Source of the DNA: CAYTWW01 sp043801855
Lineage (GTDB): Archaea > Nanobdellota > Nanobdellia > Woesearchaeales > GW2011-AR15
DNA length: 64,000 nt
NCBI GenBank assembly: GCA_043801855.1
Contig: JAZDLQ010000103.1
Coordinates: 6,916 to 70,915 of the forward strand
Direction: 5' to 3'
This document shows positions 34,384 to 42,228 of this stretch, piece by piece (positions within the stretch are counted from its first letter, which is position 1; every line of letters begins with the position of its first letter). Position numbers and translations under genes: made by a program. The notes under the pieces are model-generated. The model had not been told where the DNA came from and did no database searches. It saw only the letters and a program-made list of their open reading frames with translations.

Positions 34384-34949
34384 ACTCGATTAATAATGAG
34401 AAAGAATATATCTCTTTCCTCTTAGAGATAAAGGAGAGAATAAGAAACGCACAGTATGATGCATTAAGAGCAGTAAATAAAGAGCTTATCGGTTTATATT
34501 GGGATATTGGCAGGAAAATATCTGAGCAGCAGGAAAAGCGTGGATGGGGAAAGTCCATAGTGGAAAATCTTGCCAAAGACCTGCAAAAAGAATATGAAGG
34601 AATAAAAGGATTTTCTGCACAAAACCTATGGTATATGAGGCAATTCTACTCAAGCTACAGCTCTAATACAAAACTCCAGCCGCTGGTTGGAGAAATTAGC
34701 TGGGTGAAAAATGTAACAATTATGAGCAAGTGCAAGGATGACTTAGAAAGAGAATTTTACATTAAAATGACTAAAAAGTTTGGCTGGACAAAAAATGTTT
34801 TGATAAATCAGATTGAAAATAGGGCGTATGAGAAATACATTCTTAACCAGACAAATTTTGATCAAACATTAACTACACAGCTGCCAAATTATTTATTAAA
34901 ATACCTCCCCTCAAAAGAAGAATTAATAAAAAAGTTGGAGATGTTATGA
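34380..34949 (+). CDS. DUF1016 (YhcG-like) protein lacking its nuclease domain
   Basis: Residues 1-165 match the DUF1016 N-terminal helical domain ('ALRAVNKELIGLYWDIGRKI', 'GWGKSIVENLAKDLQKEY', 'GFSAQNLWYMRQFY'). Full-length family members run to about 340-370 residues and carry a C-terminal PDDEXK nuclease. Here the sequence jumps after 'ILNQTNFDQTLTTQ' to 'LPNYLLKYLPSKEELIKKLE', which resembles the very end of the family. The nuclease domain therefore looks cleanly deleted in frame, leaving 189 residues. DUF1016 genes are common near restriction and mobile loci. It sits between the GT2 fragment and the intact GT2 gene and is not part of the glycan pathway. It may be a decaying passenger. 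Confidence 0.8.
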   Translation: MNSINNEKEYISFLLEIKERIRNAQYDALRAVNKELIGLYWDIGRKISEQQEKRGWGKSIVENLAKDLQKEYEGIKGFSAQNLWYMRQFYSSYSSNTKLQPLVGEISWVKNVTIMSKCKDDLEREFYIKMTKKFGWTKNVLINQIENRAYEKYILNQTNFDQTLTTQLPNYLLKYLPSKEELIKKLEML

Positions 34950-34955
34950 AAGAAG

Positions 34956-35795
34956 ATGACAAACCAATTAGTCTCAGTTATCGTCACAACAAAAAACGAG
35001 GAGAGAAATATCGGAAGATGTTTGGAGAGCGTTAAGAATCAGAGCTATTCTAATATTGAGATAATTGTTGTTGATAATGATTCGAGTGATAAGACTAAGA
35101 AGATTGCGAAGAAGTACACGGGAAAGGTGTATGACCTGAAAAGCGAGGTTGATTTGAAAAATGTTGTCAGTTACAGAGGTGCCCAGATGAATTTTGGAGT
35201 CAGCAAATGCAATGGTAAGCTGATTTTTTTTCCTGATGCTGACATGACATTCGACAAAAATTTGATTGGTGAAGCGGTTCAAAAATTGGATAAAATTGAT
35301 GCGTTTTTTATACCAGAGATTATTAGGGGCAAAGGCTTCTTTGGGAAAATAAGAAATTTTGAGCGCAGCTTCTACAATCAGACATGCATCGACGGAGTGC
35401 GAATTGTTAAAAAAGAATTATATTATAAGATAGGCGGCTTTGACGAGAAAAACATAATGTTTGGGCCTGATGACTGGGATTTTACAAAAAGGATAAAAAT
35501 CAATTCAAGAAAGACAGGAATAACAAAATCTGTTTTATACCATCATGAAGAGGCGCTGACAATTAAATCTTATATTAGAAAAAAGAAAAAATACGTCCAT
35601 ACCTTTGATGGTTACATTAAGAAATGGGGCAAAAATGACCCTGATATAAAAAAGCAGCTTGGAGCGTATTACAGGATGATCGGTGTGTTTGTCGAGAATG
35701 GCAAGTGGAAAAAGTTAATAAGCAGCCCTATTTTATCAATAGGGATGTATTTTGTTCGGTTTCTAGTTGCAATAAATTATTTATTCACTCGTTAA
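34956..35795 (+). CDS. GT2 glycosyltransferase (intact copy)
   Basis: A 279-residue family 2 transferase: 'VSVIVTTKNEERNIGRCLES', 'DNDSSDKTKKIAKK', 'IFFPDADMTFDKN' (D-x-D type) and 'FGPDDWDFTKRI' (catalytic-base region). The C-terminus has a single hydrophobic stretch. The first 45 or so codons duplicate the fragment at 34201. It begins six bases after the DUF1016 stop and is followed by the methyltransferase gene one base after its own stop, so it rejoins the glycan operon. The donor sugar is unknown. Confidence 0.87.
   Translation: MTNQLVSVIVTTKNEERNIGRCLESVKNQSYSNIEIIVVDNDSSDKTKKIAKKYTGKVYDLKSEVDLKNVVSYRGAQMNFGVSKCNGKLIFFPDADMTFDKNLIGEAVQKLDKIDAFFIPEIIRGKGFFGKIRNFERSFYNQTCIDGVRIVKKELYYKIGGFDEKNIMFGPDDWDFTKRIKINSRKTGITKSVLYHHEEALTIKSYIRKKKKYVHTFDGYIKKWGKNDPDIKKQLGAYYRMIGVFVENGKWKKLISSPILSIGMYFVRFLVAINYLFTR
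34971..35115 (+). repeat. direct repeat of 34228-34371 flanking the DUF1016 gene
   Basis: About 145 bp at the start of the intact GT2 gene is repeated 743 bp upstream in the GT2 fragment. Twenty bases from GTCTCAG are identical, and the remaining differences fall mostly at third codon positions. The DUF1016 gene lies between the two copies. Confidence 0.85.
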
Positions 35796-35796
35796 A

Positions 35797-36486
35797 ATGG
35801 AAAACATTACAGGCGAAAAGCCCTCAGACGCATTATTTGGCAGGAAAGCCTTTTCAGTTAGCTTTATGGTTGCCAATGATTTCAACGAAAAAATAATGCT
35901 TGATATAGGCTGCGGCTATGGCTGGTTTGAACTTGCTGCAAATGAAAATAAGTGCAAAAAAATTTATGGCATTGAGCCGTCAGAGAAAGGCTTGATTACT
36001 GCAAGGAAGCATATACAAAATAAAAATATTATTTTTATGGCAGCAGATGCATTTTTCCTTCCATTTGAAAAAAACACTTTTGACACAATAGTATGCTGGG
36101 AGGTTTTAGAGCATTTGCCAAAAAACTCAGAAATGAGGCTTTTTAATGAAATGCATCGAGTATTAAAGCCATCCGGTCATTTTTATTTATCTACTCCAAA
36201 TTCTGCTCTATTAAGTAAATTTTCTGATCCAGCATGGCTTATGATGGGGCACAGGCATTATTCACGAGGCAATATCATCGCCATTGCAAAAAAAAGCCAT
36301 TTTCAAGTTGAAAAAATAATAATAAAAGGCGCGTTTTGGGAAATTTTATCCATCCTCAACCTGTACGTTTCAAAATGGATATTTAGAAGAAAGCCTTTTT
36401 TTGAAAAATTCCTGCAAAAAAAGCAGGACAAGGAATACTTAAACGATGGGTTCAACACAATATTCATGAAAGCAAAAAAGGTCTAA
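35797..36486 (+). CDS. SAM-dependent methyltransferase (class I)
   Basis: A 229-residue Rossmann methyltransferase: motif I 'MLDIGCGYGWFEL' (about residues 30-42), an acidic strand-2 end 'GIEPSEKG', motif IV 'FDTIVCWEVLEHLP' and 'VLKPSGHFYLSTPN', all typical of the Methyltransf_11/UbiE-like group. It is found in glycan loci as a sugar O- or N-methylase, but the substrate is not identifiable. It lies one base after the GT2 stop and is followed one base later by asnB. Confidence 0.87.
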   Translation: MENITGEKPSDALFGRKAFSVSFMVANDFNEKIMLDIGCGYGWFELAANENKCKKIYGIEPSEKGLITARKHIQNKNIIFMAADAFFLPFEKNTFDTIVCWEVLEHLPKNSEMRLFNEMHRVLKPSGHFYLSTPNSALLSKFSDPAWLMMGHRHYSRGNIIAIAKKSHFQVEKIIIKGAFWEILSILNLYVSKWIFRRKPFFEKFLQKKQDKEYLNDGFNTIFMKAKKV

Positions 36487-36487
36487 A

Positions 36488-38329
36488 ATGTGCGGCATCT
36501 GCGGGTTTAATTTTTCTGATGAATTACTTATTAAGAAAATGATTGGAACACTTAAGCATAGAGGCCCAGACCAGGAAGGAATATTTTTGGATAATCAAGT
36601 ATCACTTGGCCATACAAGGCTTTCCATTATTGACTTATCTGAAAATGGCCGACAACCTATGTCAAATGAAGATGGCACTATACAGATTGTTTTTAATGGG
36701 GAAATATACAACTTTAATGAGATAAAAGAAAAACTTCATACAAAGCATAAGTACAAGAGCAATTCAGACACTGAAATTCTGCTTCATTTGTATGAAGAAA
36801 AAGGAATTGAAATGCTTAATGAGCTTAACGGAATGTTCGCGTTTTGCATATATGATAAAAAAAAGAAAATCCTCTTTTGTGCAAGAGACAGATTTGGCAA
36901 AAAGCCTTTTTATTATTCCATTTATGATAAAACATTTGCTTTCGCATCAGAGATAAAGGCGCTTCTAAATTTAAAAAAATTTGATGTTAATGAATCTTCA
37001 GTTAATGAATATTTTATGTACGGGTTTGTGCCTACTCAAAACTCTATTTTTAAGGATATCAATAGGCTGCCTGCGGGCAGCTATCTGACTTTTGACCTAA
37101 AAAACAACAGACTGCAAAATGGTATTTACTGGGATTATTCACAGTATAAATTGGGTACCAGCTCATTTGATGAATATAAAAATCAAGTAGAAAAAGAACT
37201 TATTGATTCAATTAGAAGAAGGCTTATATCTGATGTTCCGCTCGGAGTTTTTTTAAGCGGAGGAATTGACAGCAGCCTGGTTCTTGGCTGCCTAAGTAAA
37301 ATTATGGACAGCAGAAAAATAAGCACGTTTAGCATAGGCTTTAAAGAGCCTGCATTTGATGAGTCTGCATTTTCAAGCACAATTGCAAAAAAATACAAAA
37401 CAAACCATCATTTGCAGATTCTTAGTGCTGGTGATTGCTTAAAGGCTCTTCCTGAAATTATTGAGAAAATGGATGAGCCTATTTCAGACCCTTCGATTAT
37501 GCCAACTTATCTGCTTTCAAATTATACTAGAAAAAAAGTGACTGTTGCTCTATCAGGAGACGGCGCTGATGAGCTTTTTGGCGGGTATCCTAAATATTTT
37601 ATATCCAGATATTTGCAATATTACCGCTTCTTGCCAAACCAAATGAAAAGAGTAATTAAAAAAATACTATTATCTCTTCCGACAAGCCCTAATAACTGGC
37701 TGTTAAATTATAAAATAAAAAAAGGCGTAGAGTTTATTGATTACCCTTATTATATAAGAAGCAACCTTTGGGTTTCTAACTTTGGAATAACTGAATTAAG
37801 ACGGCTTTTAAATAATTCAAGAAGCGAAGCGGAGTTGCTTTCTCCTGTTGAAAAATATCATAATTTCTACAAAAACAAGGATATTATAAATGAACTGATG
37901 TATATCGATATCAAAATGATGCTCCAGGATATGTACTTAGTTAAAGTTGATCGGGCAAGCATGTTTAATTCCCTTGAAGTAAGATCCCCTTTTTTGGATA
38001 TTAATGTTGCAAAACTCTCTGCGCAGATGGAATCCATATACAAGGTTAAAGGAACAGCAACAAAATATATCCTAAAAGAAATTGCAAAAAAATATCTGCC
38101 AAAAGAATTAATATATCGGAAAAAGAGAGGATTTGGAGTTCCGTTGAATAAATGGATAAAAACAGAATTAAATAAAGAAATCAGAAAAACGATTAACCAA
38201 ACTAACTTTAATTTAAATAAAAAATATGCGCTTGGCTTACTATCTGATATTGATAAAATAGATTCTTCCCAAAAAATATGGTCAATTTATATATTCTTAA
38301 AATGGTATGAGAGATGGGCAAAAAACTAG
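36488..38329 (+). CDS. asnB: glutamine-hydrolysing asparagine synthetase / AsnB-type amidotransferase
   Basis: Class II glutamine amidotransferase: Cys2 is the N-terminal nucleophile (MCGICGF), followed by 'HRGPDQEG', 'NGEIYN' and 'SNSDTEILLHLYE'. The synthetase half has the PP-loop 'SGGIDSS' (S257) and 'SGDGADELFGGYP'. Length (613 aa) is normal. AsnB-family enzymes in polysaccharide loci often amidate uronic acids or other carboxylates instead of making free Asn, and the position between glycan methyl- and glycosyltransferases favours that, though asparagine synthesis remains possible. It overlaps the next GT2 by 16 bp. Confidence 0.9.
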   Translation: MCGICGFNFSDELLIKKMIGTLKHRGPDQEGIFLDNQVSLGHTRLSIIDLSENGRQPMSNEDGTIQIVFNGEIYNFNEIKEKLHTKHKYKSNSDTEILLHLYEEKGIEMLNELNGMFAFCIYDKKKKILFCARDRFGKKPFYYSIYDKTFAFASEIKALLNLKKFDVNESSVNEYFMYGFVPTQNSIFKDINRLPAGSYLTFDLKNNRLQNGIYWDYSQYKLGTSSFDEYKNQVEKELIDSIRRRLISDVPLGVFLSGGIDSSLVLGCLSKIMDSRKISTFSIGFKEPAFDESAFSSTIAKKYKTNHHLQILSAGDCLKALPEIIEKMDEPISDPSIMPTYLLSNYTRKKVTVALSGDGADELFGGYPKYFISRYLQYYRFLPNQMKRVIKKILLSLPTSPNNWLLNYKIKKGVEFIDYPYYIRSNLWVSNFGITELRRLLNNSRSEAELLSPVEKYHNFYKNKDIINELMYIDIKMMLQDMYLVKVDRASMFNSLEVRSPFLDINVAKLSAQMESIYKVKGTATKYILKEIAKKYLPKELIYRKKRGFGVPLNKWIKTELNKEIRKTINQTNFNLNKKYALGLLSDIDKIDSSQKIWSIYIFLKWYERWAKN

Positions 38330-39243
38330 TTTCAATTATAATTCCTACTTATAATCGGGAAAAAGAAGTCCTTAATTGCCTAAAGAGCCTCTCTTTAATT
38401 GATTATCCCAATGTAGAAGTAATTGTAGTTGATAACGCGTCAGATGACAACACAGTAAGAGAAATAAAAAATAGATTTCCTAAAGCAAAAATCATCAGGC
38501 AGGCAAAGAATAATGGGGCAGTAGTTGCACGAAATATCGGCGCAAAGGAAGCATTAGGAGATTACATTCTCTTTTTGGACAGCGACAATTATGTAAAAAA
38601 AGATTTTCTTTCTGAGTTAGTAAAACTGATGGAAACTGATAAAAACATTGGCTTTGCAGGCCCTAAAATGTATTTTTATCATGATAAAAAAAGGATATGG
38701 TATGCGGGCGTCAAAATTAATCTGGCAACCAGCATTACAAAATATATTGGCTCTAATGAAATAGACGACGGCCAGTATGATAAAATAAAAGAAGTTGAGC
38801 ATATACCAAATTGCTGGCTTGTCCGTAAAAGCATAATTGATAAAATCGGCTTGATGGATGAGACATTTGTTATGACATATGGTGAGGCAGACTGGCCGAT
38901 GCGTGCAAAAAAAGCAGGATATAAAGTGATGTTTTGCCCGTCATCAATTGTATATCATAACATAGAATTGCCTGGCAGCGCAAAAGGACTGAGGGGTGAG
39001 ATTGGTTTTGATACCCCTTACAGGATTTACTATCTTGCCAGAAACAGGACTATATTTATGAGAAGATATGCAAAACAGGTTAATTTCATAGTATATATTG
39101 TAATTTTTCTACCAATAATTTCCCTTTGGTATATCTATAATTTTGCCAGGTACAAAAGAATGGACTTATTGGTCCCTTTCTTGAGAGGAGCTTTCGATGG
39201 GATATTTTATGGGCTCTTTATAAAAAAGGTGAGAGGGAAATGA
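38314..39243 (+). CDS. GT2 glycosyltransferase (rhamnosyltransferase-like) with C-terminal membrane segment
   Basis: 309 residues: 'VSIIIPTYNREKEVLNCLKS', 'DNASDDNTVREI', 'ILFLDSDNYVKKDFL' (D-x-D), 'AGVKINLATS', 'VEHIPNCWLVRKSI' and 'TYGEADWPMRAKKAG' follow the layout of the WcaA/rhamnosyltransferase-type GT2 group. A hydrophobic stretch near residues 250-275 probably tethers the enzyme to the membrane. It overlaps asnB and joins the radical SAM gene by ATGA, so it is translationally coupled both ways. Confidence 0.87.
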   Translation: MGKKLVSIIIPTYNREKEVLNCLKSLSLIDYPNVEVIVVDNASDDNTVREIKNRFPKAKIIRQAKNNGAVVARNIGAKEALGDYILFLDSDNYVKKDFLSELVKLMETDKNIGFAGPKMYFYHDKKRIWYAGVKINLATSITKYIGSNEIDDGQYDKIKEVEHIPNCWLVRKSIIDKIGLMDETFVMTYGEADWPMRAKKAGYKVMFCPSSIVYHNIELPGSAKGLRGEIGFDTPYRIYYLARNRTIFMRRYAKQVNFIVYIVIFLPIISLWYIYNFARYKRMDLLVPFLRGAFDGIFYGLFIKKVRGK

Positions 39244-40727
39244 AGATATTGTTGCTTAATCCTGGATGGCTATTGAAAAAAGAAGATGCAGATTTTTTCA
39301 GGATAAGCCAGCCTGACAGCCTTGGATATATCGCTGCTGCACTTAAAGAAGCCGGCCACAATGTAAGGCTGATTGATGCAGCATCAACAGGTTGGAAAGA
39401 ATCCTGTTTTTCTGAAGGGAATGTTTATTTTGGCATGCATATAAAAAAAATAATTGAGGAAATAAGACTATTTTCTCCAAATTTAATAGGTGTGCCGCTA
39501 ATCTCAAGCTTCCTGAAAAACAACGGCTTTTTTGCATTGAGCAAGATTAAAAAAGCGTTCCCTGATATATTGACTGTTGTTGGAGGGGCTCATGCAACTG
39601 TTGCTGTAGAAGAATGCCTGCAAAAGGAATTTATTGACTTTGTGGTAATTGGGGAAGGAGAAAAAACAACACTTGAATTGGCTAATGAATTAAGCGCAAA
39701 AAATCCTGAATTTGAAAAAATAGATGGGCTTGCTTTTAAGAGAAAAAATGGGATTGTCATTAATAAAAAAAGGGAGTTGATATCAAATCTAGATGCCTTG
39801 CCTTTCCCATCAAGAGAACTTTATCCAATGGATAATTATTTCATTGCTGCAAAAAAATTAATATCGACATTTGCACTTTCTACATATGGAAAAAAATGGG
39901 CTACAGTCATAACCAGCCGGGGCTGCCCTTATAATTGTATTTTTTGCTCAATCTATCTTAGCATGGGCAGGAAATGGAGGCCAAGAAGCCCAGAAAATGT
40001 GATTCTTGAGATTGAGCAGCTTATACAAGATTATGGCATAGAATATATTGCATTTTTAGATGACAATATGTCACTTGATAAGAGCAGAATGAAAAGGATA
40101 TGTGAATTGATTATTTCCCGCAAGCTAAGAATAAAGTGGAGCACGCCTAATGGCCTGCGAGCAGACACATTGGATGAGAGCTTGTTGCGGCTGATGAAAA
40201 AGTCAGGATGTGAACGAATTGCTGTAGCTGCTGAGAGCGGAAGCCAGAGAGTTGTTGATCAGATAATAGGAAAAAATCTCCAGCTGACAGAGGTTGTAAG
40301 AGTTGTTTCGATGTGCAAGAAAATAGGATTAAAGGTTGATTGTTTTTTTGTTATGGGTTTAATTGGTGAGACAAAAAAAGATCTAGGAATGACTGTAGAT
40401 TTTGCAAGGCATCTGCACAAGATTGGAGTGAGCGGCTTAAACATTGCGATTGCAACCCCTTTTCCAGGAACAGAGTTCTATAAGCAATGCATTGAAAAAA
40501 AATTAATATCAACGAATTTCGATAAGTTTACCATGTTTCGTGGGGATTTTTACATAGCCACAGAGGATTTCAGCGCTGAAGAGCTTAGGATGTACAAGAA
40601 GAGGGCAGATAAAATAATCTTTTTTCATAAGGATTACCTGCGGTTTCTAATATTATTGCTGCTTAATGACCCTTTAAAGTTTATCAGGTTCTTTATTAAT
40701 CATATCAAAATGTTTTTAAAAACATGA
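39240..40727 (+). CDS. cobalamin-binding radical SAM enzyme (BchE/P-methylase-like class B)
   Basis: B12-binding-type N-terminal domain ('SLGYIAAALKEAGHNVRLID', 'PDILTVVGGAHATVA'), then the radical SAM core with 'TSRGCPYNCIFC' (C229, C233, C236; standard CxxxCxxC). Further family motifs follow: 'VAAESGSQRVVDQI', 'FVMGLIGETKKDLG' and 'ATPFPGTEFYK'. Class B methylases of this architecture methylate unactivated carbon or phosphorus. In a surface-glycan locus a C-methylation of a sugar or lipid carrier is a reasonable guess, not demonstrated. It shares the 'SMGRKWRPRSPENVI' segment with the next gene, so the two are paralogs. Confidence 0.87.
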   Translation: MKILLLNPGWLLKKEDADFFRISQPDSLGYIAAALKEAGHNVRLIDAASTGWKESCFSEGNVYFGMHIKKIIEEIRLFSPNLIGVPLISSFLKNNGFFALSKIKKAFPDILTVVGGAHATVAVEECLQKEFIDFVVIGEGEKTTLELANELSAKNPEFEKIDGLAFKRKNGIVINKKRELISNLDALPFPSRELYPMDNYFIAAKKLISTFALSTYGKKWATVITSRGCPYNCIFCSIYLSMGRKWRPRSPENVILEIEQLIQDYGIEYIAFLDDNMSLDKSRMKRICELIISRKLRIKWSTPNGLRADTLDESLLRLMKKSGCERIAVAAESGSQRVVDQIIGKNLQLTEVVRVVSMCKKIGLKVDCFFVMGLIGETKKDLGMTVDFARHLHKIGVSGLNIAIATPFPGTEFYKQCIEKKLISTNFDKFTMFRGDFYIATEDFSAEELRMYKKRADKIIFFHKDYLRFLILLLLNDPLKFIRFFINHIKMFLKT

Positions 40728-40773
40728 AAGATTTAATAAGGTTCAGTCAAGTTATCTAAAAATTTAAAAAAAA

Positions 40774-42219
40774 ATGAAAATTCTGTTCGTAATTCCATGG
40801 ATGAAATCGCTCTTTGGAGATGAAAGAACTCCTCCAGGCCACCCTCATCTGGGAATTGCATATCTATCAGCAGTCCTAAAGCAAGAGGGGCATAATGTTC
40901 GTGTTTTTGATCAGGGGATTGAAAAGGATGATTCAAAATTATACTCTCTTATTGAGGATTTTAAGCCGAATATAATTGGTATTACTGCATTTAGCTATTG
41001 CATGAAATTTGTGAAAGAGCTGATTAATGAGATAAAAAAAAAATCAAAAGCCCCAATTGTGATAGGCGGCCCCCACGTGGCTGCTCTGCATTCAGAAATT
41101 TTACAAAAGACAAAAGCTGATTTTGCAATAAAAGGCGAGGCTGAAAATTCATTTATTGGTTTTCTGAATAATCTTCCATCCGGAGATTTTGCAAAAGCTG
41201 ATGGCCTGATATGGAAGAAGCCAAATGGCGAAATAATAGAGAATAAAGATGCAGCTTATATAAAAGATCTGGATTCTATTCCTTTCCCTGATTTTGCAGT
41301 CTTTGATTTCAAAAGATATAATTATTACCAGAACAAAACAATACCTCTTCTTACATCAAGAGGATGCCCTTATGGATGCAATTACTGTTCAGTTCGGCTT
41401 TCAATGGGCAGGGGATTTAGGCCAAGGAGCGCTGATAATGTCATCTCAGAGATAACGCTCTGGTATAATAGAGGATTCACCAATTTTGAATTCAATGATG
41501 ATTGCTTTTCATTAGATCTTGGCAGGGCAAAACTTATCTGCAGGAAAATACTTGAGAGCAAGATTAAAATTACATGGCAGCTTTATAATGGAATAAGGGT
41601 CGATAGGGTTGATTATGAATTGCTATTGCTTATGAAAAAAGCAGGCTGCATATTCATTTCATACGGAAGCGAGTCAGGTGTACAGGATATAATTAATAAA
41701 ATCGGAAAGGGAATCAGGCTTGAGCAGGTTGAACAAGCAGTCAATCTGACAAACAAGGCAGGGATTAAGAATTCTGTAAATTTTATAATTGGCCATCCAG
41801 GAGAAACCTATAGCCTTGCGTTAAAATCAATTCGGTTTGCCTCAAAATTAAGGACTGGCTTTGTTAATTTTTATAATGTCATTCCTTATCCAGGAACTAC
41901 GCTTTGGGATTGGATTGAGAAAAACGGAAAATGGCTTTACCCAAAGGATTACATACTGGAGAATGTAGGAAGCCGTGATTTAACGCCAGTATTTGAGACA
42001 AATGAGTTTAGAAGAAATGATAGGATTAAGGCGCTTAAACTTGGATTTGCATTGTATGAAAAAACAATCATGAAATTCAGGCTTGGTGGATTTGTCGGAA
42101 CATCTGCTTATTATTTTACAAGGGTGCCGTTTGTCTTTCGGGCAGCAAGATACATTGCACTTGAAAATAAATTTGGAAATTTAGTTTATAATATAATGAC
42201 CGGAAAGTCCAGAAAGTGA
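40774..42219 (+). CDS. cobalamin-binding radical SAM enzyme, paralog of the preceding gene
   Basis: Same two-domain design, 481 residues: 'HLGIAYLSAVLKQEGHNVRVFD', 'APIVIGGPHVAALHSEIL', 'TSRGCPYGCNYC' (C198, C202, C205), 'SMGRGFRPRSADNVISEI', 'YGSESGVQDIINKI' and 'VIPYPGTTLWDWIEKNG'. It shares the post-cluster 'SMGR-x-x-RPRS' segment with the enzyme at 39240, which suggests related substrates or successive steps. It is separated by 46 bp from its neighbour, the only real gap in this part of the operon. The exact reaction is unknown. Confidence 0.86.
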   Translation: MKILFVIPWMKSLFGDERTPPGHPHLGIAYLSAVLKQEGHNVRVFDQGIEKDDSKLYSLIEDFKPNIIGITAFSYCMKFVKELINEIKKKSKAPIVIGGPHVAALHSEILQKTKADFAIKGEAENSFIGFLNNLPSGDFAKADGLIWKKPNGEIIENKDAAYIKDLDSIPFPDFAVFDFKRYNYYQNKTIPLLTSRGCPYGCNYCSVRLSMGRGFRPRSADNVISEITLWYNRGFTNFEFNDDCFSLDLGRAKLICRKILESKIKITWQLYNGIRVDRVDYELLLLMKKAGCIFISYGSESGVQDIINKIGKGIRLEQVEQAVNLTNKAGIKNSVNFIIGHPGETYSLALKSIRFASKLRTGFVNFYNVIPYPGTTLWDWIEKNGKWLYPKDYILENVGSRDLTPVFETNEFRRNDRIKALKLGFALYEKTIMKFRLGGFVGTSAYYFTRVPFVFRAARYIALENKFGNLVYNIMTGKSRK

Positions 42220-42228
42220 GTTGCGTTA

